This document shows, piece by piece, positions 16,421 through 24,582 of a DNA stretch of 64,000 nt. The translations under genes were made by a program, and so were the position numbers. The notes under the pieces are model-generated. The model was given only the letters and a program-made list of their open reading frames with translations, ran no database searches and had not been told where the DNA came from. The DNA comes from Peribacillus sp. FSL E2-0218 (lineage in GTDB: Bacteria > Bacillota > Bacilli > Bacillales > DSM-1321): the NCBI RefSeq assembly GCF_037992945.1, contig NZ_CP150304.1, positions 2,979,501 to 3,043,500 of the forward strand, read 5' to 3'. Numbering within the stretch: the stretch's first letter is position 1; every line of letters begins with the position of its first letter.

Positions 16421-17993
16421 TGTTGTCTGTCTTCCTATTCAGCTTTATTTGTCTCGAAAGATCATCGATCAAAATAGGCAGCCGATCGAATGACGAAACA
16501 GCACCAAATATATAAAAGTCCGGACGGACAATGACCGCTTTGAATCCGGTTTCATCAAAAAACTGTGCGTACTTCCCCTTTATATCCACTACAGCATCCC
16601 TGCTTATTTCTTGATTCGGAATAATGGTTATGAATCTTGTTCCCAGTTGCTCCATAAACTCTATCTGCCCACTCCCTAAAAACCTGCTTGCATCGTCAAG
16701 GAAACTTAAAATCTTCCATCCCTGTCCAACTGCATCGTCCAACAGGCTTGTCACGCCTTTGTAGGTCACTTCACTTTGCAACGACAACCGACCTGCATGC
16801 GATTCACTGACTGCTTCATCGTTTTTATAAAGAATTCCGTCCGTCATGTTCGGGAATTCTGGAAATTCCGGTGCCTTTCCAGTTAAAAAGGCTTCGTCCC
16901 TTTCCTTCGCAGCTTCTGGATCGGTTACACAAATCATTCTGCCTAAAAATAGAGCGGCTTCAATAACCGCTTGTGTATGAGGTTTTCTTTCTGTGGTATA
17001 CGTATCCAGGATGGCTTCATCAGCTACGCCGCGTAAAACAAGATCTAGCTTCCAAGCCAAATTCTTCGAATCACGAAGCCCTGAGCATAGTCCCTGCCCC
17101 ATGAACGGTGGAGTCAAGTGAGCAGCATCGCCTGCTAACATAAGCCTTCCTTTTCGCCAGTCGTCCACCCACATTGCCCGAAATGTATAAACGGCATGCC
17201 GCTCCAAAATCGCATTATCAGCTGAAATATTCCACGGTTCCAGTAAACGCCAAGCGACTTCTTCATGATTAAGCTCTTCCTTTGTTTCATCAGGAAGAAC
17301 CATGAATTCCCAACGCCTCCTTCCTGGTCCTCCAGAAACCACGGTTGTTGGTCGTGCTGGGTCACATAATTGCAGATTGCTAGGTTTCCACTCCCGTTCT
17401 TCTTTTGGGATGATATCCACCACGAGCCAGTCGGATTGAAATCCCAGATCGGTGAACGTATGGTCCATCTGTTTACGAACGAAACTATTGGATCCATCAC
17501 ATCCTACAACATACCGAGCTGTTACTTTTGTTTGTACACCCTGAAAATCTTTGACGATCAAATCCACCCTATCCTGATATTCAGAAAGTCCGACTGCCTC
17601 ATATCCAAGATTGATGCTTACTGTAGATAGGCTTTTGCACGATATATCCATTTTTCGTTCCAGTTCAGGTTGATTGAAAAACATATCCCGCGGCCATCCA
17701 GAGATGCCAAACTCCGACCAATCCAATTTCAAAAGGGCTTGATGATCCGCATTACACCACTCGTACATATCTTGAACTCTTTCGGAAATCGTTTCGATAT
17801 CAATCGTAGGGATTACCGTTTGAAGGATCCTCGCTACTTCATGATCATAATGTACGGCTCTAGGTAATGAAAAGGCCTCTGGAAATCGTTCATACACACC
17901 CACTTTCCAGCCTTTTTGGCCAAGCAAGGCTGCTAACAATTTCCCTGCTGGACCATAACCGACGATCGCTACATCGAAAATCTCATTTTTCAT
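16401..17993 (-). CDS. FAD-dependent aromatic monooxygenase (MhpA/PheA-like)
   Basis: A 530-residue class A flavoprotein hydroxylase, like 3-(3-hydroxyphenyl)propionate hydroxylase MhpA. Motifs are the FAD-binding VAIVGYGPAGKLLAALLGQK at the N-terminus, VGCDGSNSFVR (DG motif, about residue 165) and GDAAHLTPPFMGQGLCSG (second FAD motif, about residue 290). A thioredoxin-like C-terminal region follows. It uses NAD(P)H and O2 to add a hydroxyl to a phenolic ring. Start ATG 17993 has AGGGG at 7 nt. A near-consensus cre site lies 46 bp upstream. Exact substrate unknown. Confidence 0.87.
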   Translation of the reverse strand: MKNEIFDVAIVGYGPAGKLLAALLGQKGWKVGVYERFPEAFSLPRAVHYDHEVARILQTVIPTIDIETISERVQDMYEWCNADHQALLKLDWSEFGISGWPRDMFFNQPELERKMDISCKSLSTVSINLGYEAVGLSEYQDRVDLIVKDFQGVQTKVTARYVVGCDGSNSFVRKQMDHTFTDLGFQSDWLVVDIIPKEEREWKPSNLQLCDPARPTTVVSGGPGRRRWEFMVLPDETKEELNHEEVAWRLLEPWNISADNAILERHAVYTFRAMWVDDWRKGRLMLAGDAAHLTPPFMGQGLCSGLRDSKNLAWKLDLVLRGVADEAILDTYTTERKPHTQAVIEAALFLGRMICVTDPEAAKERDEAFLTGKAPEFPEFPNMTDGILYKNDEAVSESHAGRLSLQSEVTYKGVTSLLDDAVGQGWKILSFLDDASRFLGSGQIEFMEQLGTRFITIIPNQEISRDAVVDIKGKYAQFFDETGFKAVIVRPDFYIFGAVSSFDRLPILIDDLSRQIKLNRKTDNTRYITQ

Positions 17994-18038
17994 AAAACAT
18001 CCCCTTCCATCATTCATACCAATATCGTAAATCCGGAT

Positions 18039-18052
18039 TGTAAGCGCATACA
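18039..18052 (-). promoter_or_regulatory. cre-like CcpA site upstream of the hydroxylase
   Basis: TGTAAGCGCATACA matches the cre consensus at 13 of 14 positions. It lies 46 bp before the hydroxylase start, consistent with catabolite repression of the aromatic cluster. Confidence 0.55.
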
Positions 18053-18086
18053 AATAAATCGAGCTGTATAACTTAAGCGAGGAATA

Positions 18087-18136
18087 AAGCTGGGATTGAC
18101 CTCAAAACAAGGTACATGCACGATCCCAACCTTTTA
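18087..18136 (-). terminator. Possible terminator after the FAH-family gene
   Basis: TGGGAT and ATCCCA arms with a long loop and T-rich downstream sequence on the minus strand. It would separate the FAH gene from the hydroxylase gene, which seems to have its own promoter. Confidence 0.35.
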
Positions 18137-18143
18137 CATCCAC

Positions 18144-19136
18144 TTAAGAATTTAGGAGACTAGCAACTTGACTTGGAATGACTGTATTAATCTGTTCGCC
18201 AAGGTCTATCTTCCCATCCTGGCTTTTGATTGTACAACGAATTACATCGCCATCCCGAAGGTATTTTGCGCTTGTTTTTTGATTCTCAACGAGCAAATCC
18301 AGTTTCTCTTGCCCAGGGACCGCCAGACTGGATACTTTACCCATGATTTCTGCTGAAAGATTTAGAGCGACCCCGCCTGTTGTTCCAGTAATGATCAAGT
18401 CTCCTTTTGATAAGTCCATGATTTCACTTAGCTCCGTTAATGTTTCTGCTGGCTTAAATAATAATTGATTCGTATTAGCAGACTGACGTAATTCGTCATT
18501 CACCCAAAGATTCACCTCTAAATCATGGATTAACGGGATTTCTTCTTCATCAAGCAGGTAAAGGTAAGGACCTGTGGGGCCAAATGTCCGATAGCTTTTC
18601 CCTTTTAACCATTGACCTTCGGGAAGCTGGATATCCCTTGCTGAGACATCATCCACAATGACTAAACCTGCCACATATCGATGAAGGTTCTTATCGGTAA
18701 CATGGGCTGGCGCTGTAATATCCGTACCGATCACAAGACCAAGCTCTATTTCATAATCCAGCAATTTCACGTGCGCAGGACGAACGATTTCTGTGTAGGC
18801 CCCACAAAGGGAACTGTCCGCTTTACTAAAAATCATATTAAAGGGCGGACGTCCCGTTTCAAGCCCTGCCTCGGCACGATGTGTGGAATAGTTCGCCCCT
18901 TGGCAAACGATCCTCGCCGGTTTCGTAACCGGACTCAAGATATTCACTTCCTTTAATGAAACAGAATCGGCTGTTCCTTGCTTCATTATCCCACGAGCCT
19001 TCTCGGCCCCTTTCTCGAGAAATTCGGCCAGGGTGCCATATGCTTCATTAAGGACGAGGATTTTGTCCCCAGCAACAACCCCCCAGCTTGCTTTATTTTC
19101 TTTTTCGAATCTAACAACTTGTATACCCAACTCCAT
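18144..19136 (-). CDS. Fumarylacetoacetate hydrolase-family protein
   Basis: A 330-residue FAH-fold enzyme. The C-terminal catalytic domain (from about residue 75) holds the metal-binding Glu-x-Glu in LLDYEIELGLVIG and the downstream Asp in VIVDDVSARDIQ, plus the WLKGKSYRTFGPTGPYL segment. Family members hydrolyse or decarboxylate acylpyruvates made by ring cleavage. Standing beside an extradiol dioxygenase and an MhpA-like hydroxylase, it likely processes the ring-cleavage product. The ATG follows GAGAGGAG. A 28-bp inverted repeat lies between this gene and the FadR-type gene upstream. Confidence 0.87.
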   Translation of the reverse strand: MELGIQVVRFEKENKASWGVVAGDKILVLNEAYGTLAEFLEKGAEKARGIMKQGTADSVSLKEVNILSPVTKPARIVCQGANYSTHRAEAGLETGRPPFNMIFSKADSSLCGAYTEIVRPAHVKLLDYEIELGLVIGTDITAPAHVTDKNLHRYVAGLVIVDDVSARDIQLPEGQWLKGKSYRTFGPTGPYLYLLDEEEIPLIHDLEVNLWVNDELRQSANTNQLLFKPAETLTELSEIMDLSKGDLIITGTTGGVALNLSAEIMGKVSSLAVPGQEKLDLLVENQKTSAKYLRDGDVIRCTIKSQDGKIDLGEQINTVIPSQVASLLNS

Positions 19137-19168
19137 TACTCCTCTCTTTTAGAAAAATGATGATTAGC

Positions 19169-19196
19169 ATGTATCATGGAGAACTTCATGATACAT
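19169..19196. promoter_or_regulatory. 28-bp inverted repeat, FadR-type operator candidate
   Basis: ATGTATCATG (19169-19178) and CATGATACAT (19187-19196) are perfect 10-bp arms with an 8-bp spacer. It straddles the FadR-type stop codon, just upstream of the FAH gene. A regulator site or an RNA stem are both possible. Confidence 0.5.
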
Positions 19197-19911
19197 ATAT
19201 CTCTTCCAGCAACCGCTTGACACGTAAGATCAGGTCTGTCATTTTTTGACGTGCCAGGTCTTCATCACGTGCAAGCACGGCCTCATATATTGCCCGATGC
19301 CGATCCAACACTTCCTTTGTTGGAGAATCGAAGGTCGGATCTGCATATTCCTTCACCGCATGAAACGTTTTTTCACGGCTTATTATGAGCGCTTTATGCA
19401 GGGACTGGATGGTGCCGATCATTAAGTCGTTATAAGACGCGTGTAATATGCTTTGATGGAATTCAAAATCAGCCTTTGCCCAGGCTCTCTCGTCCCCGAC
19501 AGATTGCTCAAGCTTTTCGAAGCATGCCTTGATCTTGACATGATCTTGGTCCGTTGCCCTTTTAGCTGCCAAGGCTGCTGCCATTGGTTCAAGCCCCAGC
19601 CGAACATCGGTCAAATGAAGGATAAAGTCACTATTGTTTTCATCTTCAATGATCCAGGTCAATACATCAATATCCCACCACTGCCACATGGCCCTTGGCA
19701 ATACACTCGTTCCTGACCTTTGATTGGACCTTATAAGTTTACGGGTAGCCAACCCCTTAAGGGCTTCACGGACCACAGTTCGACTGACTCCATGCATTTC
19801 ACTCAATACTTCAGCCTTTGGCAATATTTCGCCAGGAAGGTATTCTCCGTTCACGATTTTCCGTCCAAGCTCATGGACCAATTCTTCACTTCTATTTTGC
19901 ATTGCCTGCAT
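19186..19911 (-). CDS. FadR-subfamily GntR regulator (FCD domain)
   Basis: A 241-residue repressor. Residues 8-75 form the GntR winged helix (LPKAEVLSEMHGVSRTVVREALKGLA), and residues 95-230 form the all-helical FCD domain, with Asp and His residues (ADFEFHQSIL, DRHRAIYEAV) that usually hold a metal near the ligand. It heads the aromatic cluster on the minus strand, so a pathway intermediate is the probable effector. Two in-frame ATGs (19911, 19902) compete; neither has ideal spacing from GGGAGG. Confidence 0.85.
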   Translation of the reverse strand: MQAMQNRSEELVHELGRKIVNGEYLPGEILPKAEVLSEMHGVSRTVVREALKGLATRKLIRSNQRSGTSVLPRAMWQWWDIDVLTWIIEDENNSDFILHLTDVRLGLEPMAAALAAKRATDQDHVKIKACFEKLEQSVGDERAWAKADFEFHQSILHASYNDLMIGTIQSLHKALIISREKTFHAVKEYADPTFDSPTKEVLDRHRAIYEAVLARDEDLARQKMTDLILRVKRLLEEIYVS

Positions 19912-20015
19912 TGCCTCCCTTTCTTATACCTTTACCAACAGTATACATGGTAACGGGTCTTAAATGAGAATGGGAGTCATATCTCACGAAAATCCAGTAA
20001 TCGTTTGCCTTTTCT

Positions 20016-20042
20016 TTATGACGAAAGAATCAACTTACCCAT
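20016..20042 (-). CDS. Possible 8-codon leader ORF with ideal ribosome site
   Basis: ATG GGT AAG TTG ATT CTT TCG TCA TAA is preceded by AAAGGAGG at 6 nt, better than the site of the FadR-type gene 105 bp downstream. It may be a leader peptide or the remnant start of a lost gene. Nothing else coding was seen in 19912-20252. Confidence 0.3.
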   Translation of the reverse strand: MGKLILSS

Positions 20043-20071
20043 TACCAGCCTCCTTTGAATTTATAGGGAGA

Positions 20072-20117
20072 AAATAAATACTATTTATCTGTTTATTCTA
20101 ATAAGTAGTATTTATTT
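20072..20117. repeat. Inverted repeat upstream of the FadR-type gene
   Basis: AAATAAATACTA and TAGTATTTATTT, perfect 12-bp arms around a 22-nt spacer. It lies in the presumed promoter region of the aromatic cluster and could hold two regulator half-sites. Confidence 0.4.
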
Positions 20118-20203
20118 AATCTTAAAGGGCTTCTATATAATTGTCAATCTATTTTATTTTGTTCTGACAGTACCCTGTGAGTACGGCAAAAGAACCTTTA
20201 ATA

Positions 20204-20243
20204 TGAAAAAATGACCCGTTCGCCATTTCTGCGAACGAGTCAT
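20204..20243 (-). terminator. Terminator of the amino-acid permease gene
   Basis: ATGACTCGTTCGC pairs with GCGAACGGGTCAT (one mismatch) and is followed by TTTTTT on the minus strand, just past the permease stop. Confidence 0.75.
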
Positions 20244-20252
20244 TTCTCATGA

Positions 20253-21674
20253 CTACATCAATTTCTCATTACCATTTTCCATTTGCATCGTTGACGGAAT
20301 CTTCTTGGCCAATTTGAACTTATAGAATAAAAGGCAGGCTGCCAAAAATCCGATTCCGTAGAACAAGCCAACCCGTTGAGTCGGATCAAAAGCAAGGAAT
20401 ACTAATACCATTAAACAAAAGCCTAAGCAAAACAAAGGGACAAAAGGATAAAAAGGCACTTTGTATTGTAACTCCTCCGTTTTCCCGCCGGCTTTTATAA
20501 ATTTCCTGCGGAACATATATTGTGATAAGGCAATCCCCATCCAGGAGATCGTAACGGAAATGCCCGCAATCGACATGAGCAAAACGAACACCGTATCAGC
20601 AGCCATGAAACTGGTCAATAACGATAATAGTGAAAAGATTATGGTGAATAAAAGGGCATTCAAAGGCACTTTCCTTTTGGATAATAAACCGAAAACCTTT
20701 GGTGCCATTCCATCATGGGCCATCGCCCAAAGCAATCGTGTTGAGGCATATAGACACGAATTCCCGACGGAAAGTATCGCTGTCAAAATGATGAAGTTCA
20801 TGATGCCTGCTGCATAAGGTACCCCCGCTATCTTCATCAAGGTAACAAATGGACTTTCCAATAAGCCCAATTCCGACGAAGGGAATATCGCTGAAAGGAT
20901 GATGATGGATGCAAGGTAAAAGACGATGATTCTAAAAAGGACATTGCGAATTGCCTTAGGGATGTTCTCTTCCGGTTTTTCACTCTCCCCCGCTGCGATT
21001 CCGATCAGTTCCGAGCCTTGATATGAGAATATGACATTCATCATGGTAACAAAGATAATCGTTATCCCCCCTGCTGGAAAAAGACCGGAAGGAGCAAGAT
21101 TCTCAAAGAATGGGGTCGGACGATCCGATAAAGAGACGAAACCAAAGATGCCAGCGATTCCTATTAAGATGAACAAGATTACGGCAATGATTTTTATTCC
21201 GGAGAACCAATATTCAGCCTCTGCGAACCCTCTGGTCGTCAAGGCATTCAAGGAGAATAAAAGCAGAATGAACACCGCACACCATATCCAGGTGGGAACG
21301 TGGGGAAACCAGTGCTTCATTAAGATTCCTGCTGCTGTAAATTCAACACCCGCAGTTGCAGCCGAGCCGACGAAATACATCCAACCAAGTGAAAATCCGG
21401 CGGATGGCCCAATATATTCAGCCGCGTATTTTTGGAAGGAACCAGTAACCGGCATATGAACCGCCAGTTCTCCAAGACAGACCATGACCATATATAAAAT
21501 GATACCGCCCGCTAAATAACCAATCAAAGCCCCTCCTGCACCTGCTTGATTAATGGTATAGCCTGCATTCAGAAAAAGGCCCGTACCGATTACGCCGCCA
21601 AGCGAAAGCATGAATAAATGGCGCCGCTTCATTGAGCGCTGCAGTTGATCATCTTTCTCCAGTCCATTCCCCAT
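20253..21674 (-). CDS. Amino-acid permease, APC/AAT family
   Basis: A 473-residue, 12-segment amino-acid transporter. The first helix contains FMLSLGGVIGTGLFLNAG, the substrate-site signature of the AAT family, and the cytoplasmic loop after helix 2 (CLGELAVHMPVTGSFQKYAAEYIGPS region) is typical. It resembles GABA, proline or basic amino-acid permeases; specificity cannot be read. The ATG at 21674 has AAGGA at 10 nt. It lies downstream of the M20 amidohydrolase and RocB-like genes, so it probably brings in or exchanges an amino acid handled by this cluster. Confidence 0.87.
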   Translation of the reverse strand: MGNGLEKDDQLQRSMKRRHLFMLSLGGVIGTGLFLNAGYTINQAGAGGALIGYLAGGIILYMVMVCLGELAVHMPVTGSFQKYAAEYIGPSAGFSLGWMYFVGSAATAGVEFTAAGILMKHWFPHVPTWIWCAVFILLLFSLNALTTRGFAEAEYWFSGIKIIAVILFILIGIAGIFGFVSLSDRPTPFFENLAPSGLFPAGGITIIFVTMMNVIFSYQGSELIGIAAGESEKPEENIPKAIRNVLFRIIVFYLASIIILSAIFPSSELGLLESPFVTLMKIAGVPYAAGIMNFIILTAILSVGNSCLYASTRLLWAMAHDGMAPKVFGLLSKRKVPLNALLFTIIFSLLSLLTSFMAADTVFVLLMSIAGISVTISWMGIALSQYMFRRKFIKAGGKTEELQYKVPFYPFVPLFCLGFCLMVLVFLAFDPTQRVGLFYGIGFLAACLLFYKFKLAKKIPSTMQMENGNEKLM

Positions 21675-21733
21675 AATTTCCACGTCCTTATCTTATCAAT
21701 TAACTATCTTCTCCCGGCTATCTAAAATTTTAA

Positions 21734-21751
21734 TCCGGAGTGAATTCCGGA
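21734..21751 (-). terminator. Weak terminator/attenuator between amidohydrolase and permease
   Basis: TCCGGA arms around a 6-nt loop, followed on the minus strand by ATTAAAATTTT. It may partly separate the permease from the upstream genes. Confidence 0.4.
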
Positions 21752-21761
21752 CAGCCGCGAT

Positions 21762-23000
21762 TCATTCGGCCATGTTACCCGTTTTTGGCTCACCCGCCAT
21801 GCTTCCTTTAATGGATGGCTGCTGACCGCACAATTTATCGGCAATCCCGACAAAATATCTTACACCATACTCCAAGGCCCTTTCGTCGATTTTAAATTTA
21901 GGATGGTGTAAAGGGTAAGCTTTTCCCAACTCATCACTATGAACCCCAAGGAACTGCATGGAAGCTGGAACGATTTCTGAAAACGCCGAAAAATCTTCCG
22001 TTCCAAACATCGGATCATCGACCACAATGATCTGTTTTTCTTCAAAAATCTCTCCCATGACCGTTCGCGAAATATCAACGGCAGCCTTATCATTCACTAC
22101 GGCTGGATAACCTAAATGCCAAGTTAATTCGTATCTTGCTCCATGAGCCTCGGTAACACCTTTGACGATTTGCTCCAAGTACTCCCTAGCCTTCACTCGG
22201 CTATCGGAGTGTAAGGAGCGAATCGTACCGCCGATTTCAGCATATTCCGGAATGACATTGAGCGCACTTCCAGCATGAAACTGAGTGATTGAAATGACGG
22301 GTGCCCTAAGGGCGGAAATCTTTCTGGAGACGATGTTTTGAATATTGGTTGTCATTTCTGCACCGATCATTAGCGGGTCGATCGTCAATTCAGGGGTCGA
22401 AGCATGTCCGCCCTGACCAATGATCTTGATTTCAAAGTCATCTGCTGCTGCACAGAACACTCCGTCCCTTAAACATATCGTCCCTGTTCTTTCATAAGGA
22501 GTAACATGAAGGGCAAATGCAAAATCGACTCCTTCCATGACCCCTTTTTTCACCAACTCTTGAGCTCCCCCTGGCAAAACCTCTTCGGCGTGCTGGAAAA
22601 TGAACCTGATTTCCCCATTGATGGCTGCTTTTTTTTCAGAAAGGATTTTGGCCGCACCCAATAACATCGCTGCATGCGCATCATGTCCGCATGCATGCAT
22701 GACGCCAGGATTTCTTGATTTACATTCCAATTCTGTTTCCTCTTCGATCGGAAGAGCATCAATATCTGCACGAAATGCGATGATATTCTGTTTTTGCGCC
22801 GCAGCCTTGTCTCCTTTGAGAACCGCCATGACGCTTGTCTTGGTCGGCCTAGTCACTTCTAATCCTGAAAGGGCGCTCAATATCGTGTAGATATATTCTG
22901 AAGTCTCGTGCTCCTCGTACGAGAGTTCAGGGTTTTCGTGAAAATGGCGTCTCCACGAAATCACCTCATCAACCATCGTCTCCTGTACATGCTTCAACAT
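21762..23000 (-). CDS. M20-family metal-dependent amidohydrolase
   Basis: A 412-residue M20D aminoacylase/IAA-amino-acid hydrolase-like enzyme. It contains WRRHFHENPELSYEEHETSEYI, the di-metal ligands in MHACGHDAHAAMLLGAA, the catalytic Glu pair in FIFQHAEEVLPGGA, and GTEDFSAF near the C-terminus. It would hydrolyse an N-acyl or N-carbamoyl amino acid. In this cluster the substrate could be an acylated or carbamoylated arginine derivative; that is inference. AAGGAGG precedes the ATG, and the YfcC carrier gene is 44 bp upstream. Confidence 0.87.
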   Translation of the reverse strand: MLKHVQETMVDEVISWRRHFHENPELSYEEHETSEYIYTILSALSGLEVTRPTKTSVMAVLKGDKAAAQKQNIIAFRADIDALPIEEETELECKSRNPGVMHACGHDAHAAMLLGAAKILSEKKAAINGEIRFIFQHAEEVLPGGAQELVKKGVMEGVDFAFALHVTPYERTGTICLRDGVFCAAADDFEIKIIGQGGHASTPELTIDPLMIGAEMTTNIQNIVSRKISALRAPVISITQFHAGSALNVIPEYAEIGGTIRSLHSDSRVKAREYLEQIVKGVTEAHGARYELTWHLGYPAVVNDKAAVDISRTVMGEIFEEKQIIVVDDPMFGTEDFSAFSEIVPASMQFLGVHSDELGKAYPLHHPKFKIDERALEYGVRYFVGIADKLCGQQPSIKGSMAGEPKTGNMAE

Positions 23001-23043
23001 AAAAGGCCTCCTTGATTATTAATTTGGAAAATTCTGATATTAT

Positions 23044-24498
23044 TTAAAAAGGACCATATTGAATGCTTTGGGCAATGATTAAAAAAATTATCGCCACGGC
23101 AATCTGGATGATAAGGAAAGGAAGCACCCATTTCACCCATTTCGTAAATGAGATTCCCGCTACGGCAAGACCGGCCAAAAGCACTCCAGACGTTGGGAAT
23201 ATCATATTCGATATCCCGTCCCCCAATTGGAAAGCCAATACGGCAGTTTGTCTTGTCACTCCCATTATATCCGCCAACGGCGCCATAATCGGCATCGTCA
23301 ATGCTGCTTGGCCGCTACCGGACGGAACGATGAAGTTAAGGAACATTTGCACAATGAACATTCCAAGTGCATTGATGGCGGGCGGTAGATGCTCGACCAT
23401 TCCTGCCGCATAATATAAAATCGTATCCAGCAGGCCGCCGCTTGTAATGATGACCAAGATCGTCTGCGCAACCCCTATAATCAATGCCCCCGAAACCATA
23501 TCGCCCGCTCCTGAGATAAAGCCATTGGCCATCTTGGATGCTGATAAGCCCCCGATCATTCCCATGATGATCGCGCTCAATAAGAACAACCCGCCAATTT
23601 CGCTTATATACCAGCCTAGTTTAATGACACCATAGATTAATAGTATGAAATTCAGCAATAAGACGAATAAAGCCATGGAATGTCGTATACTCATCTTGAA
23701 GTCTTCATCAACCATCGTATGATCTTCACGCCTGAATTTACCGTATTCACCTAATTCAGGATTTCGTTTCACTTTCATGGCATGAAAATATATATATAAA
23801 ACGGTGATGACGTAAAACACAGCAAGGATTGCAATTCTCAACCCCATTCCCGAATACATGGGCAGTTCCGCAATGCTTTGGGCGACCCCAACATTGAATG
23901 GATTGGTGATTCCGGAAATAAATCCCGTTGCCAAGGTTCCTAGGATGACGATCGCAAACCCCGTGAGGGCGTCGAAGCCCAAGGCAATCGTCATCGGAAC
24001 GATGATCGCGATATAGACGAGCGCATCTTCAGCTGAACCTATCAATGTCCCTAATGATGCGAAAATCAATACCATCAACGGAATAAGCAATTTTTCTTTT
24101 GTCCCGAATCGGACCGCCACGAATTTGATGAATGAATCAAGTGCCCCTGTTGCCTGCATGATTCCAAGTGCCCCTCCAAATAAAAAGACAAACAAGATGA
24201 TCGATGACCCTTCGATCATTCCAGCGTGAATGCTGCTGAACATTTGCAATAGCCCTACTGGTGTTGAATCGATAAATTCAAAGGACGTTGGATCGACGAC
24301 ACTTCGACCATCTTGTTCAATCCTCTCATATTGGCCAGCAGGCAATATGTAGGTTAATATCGTCACAATTACGATGACGATGAACATTAACACAAAAGGG
24401 TTGATTCCTTTTTCCGGTAACTCGGATAGTTGGTTCGGCACATTATTTTTAGGATTAAGCGGCTCGGATGTGATTTGCTCGTTTGGTAGGTTATCCAT
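23044..24498 (-). CDS. YfcC/ArcD-like amino-acid or carboxylate carrier
   Basis: A 484-residue membrane protein of the YfcC family, related to C4-dicarboxylate and arginine/ornithine carriers. It has about 12 hydrophobic segments, with the conserved LIGSAEDALVYIAIIVP and FIVPSGSGQAALTMPIMAPLA hairpins and GDGISNMIFPTSG. Start is ATG 24498 with GGGAGG at 7 nt. It lies between the RocB-like and M20 genes, so it probably moves arginine, citrulline, ornithine or a related compound. Confidence 0.85.
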   Translation of the reverse strand: MDNLPNEQITSEPLNPKNNVPNQLSELPEKGINPFVLMFIVIVIVTILTYILPAGQYERIEQDGRSVVDPTSFEFIDSTPVGLLQMFSSIHAGMIEGSSIILFVFLFGGALGIMQATGALDSFIKFVAVRFGTKEKLLIPLMVLIFASLGTLIGSAEDALVYIAIIVPMTIALGFDALTGFAIVILGTLATGFISGITNPFNVGVAQSIAELPMYSGMGLRIAILAVFYVITVLYIYFHAMKVKRNPELGEYGKFRREDHTMVDEDFKMSIRHSMALFVLLLNFILLIYGVIKLGWYISEIGGLFLLSAIIMGMIGGLSASKMANGFISGAGDMVSGALIIGVAQTILVIITSGGLLDTILYYAAGMVEHLPPAINALGMFIVQMFLNFIVPSGSGQAALTMPIMAPLADIMGVTRQTAVLAFQLGDGISNMIFPTSGVLLAGLAVAGISFTKWVKWVLPFLIIQIAVAIIFLIIAQSIQYGPF

Positions 24499-24582
24499 AT
24501 TTGACCCTCCCATATATTTTCTCCTTTATGAGCTGCAACTTGGACCTTTTATCAAAGTAACCCTTGCTTTTTCTGCTGGGGA

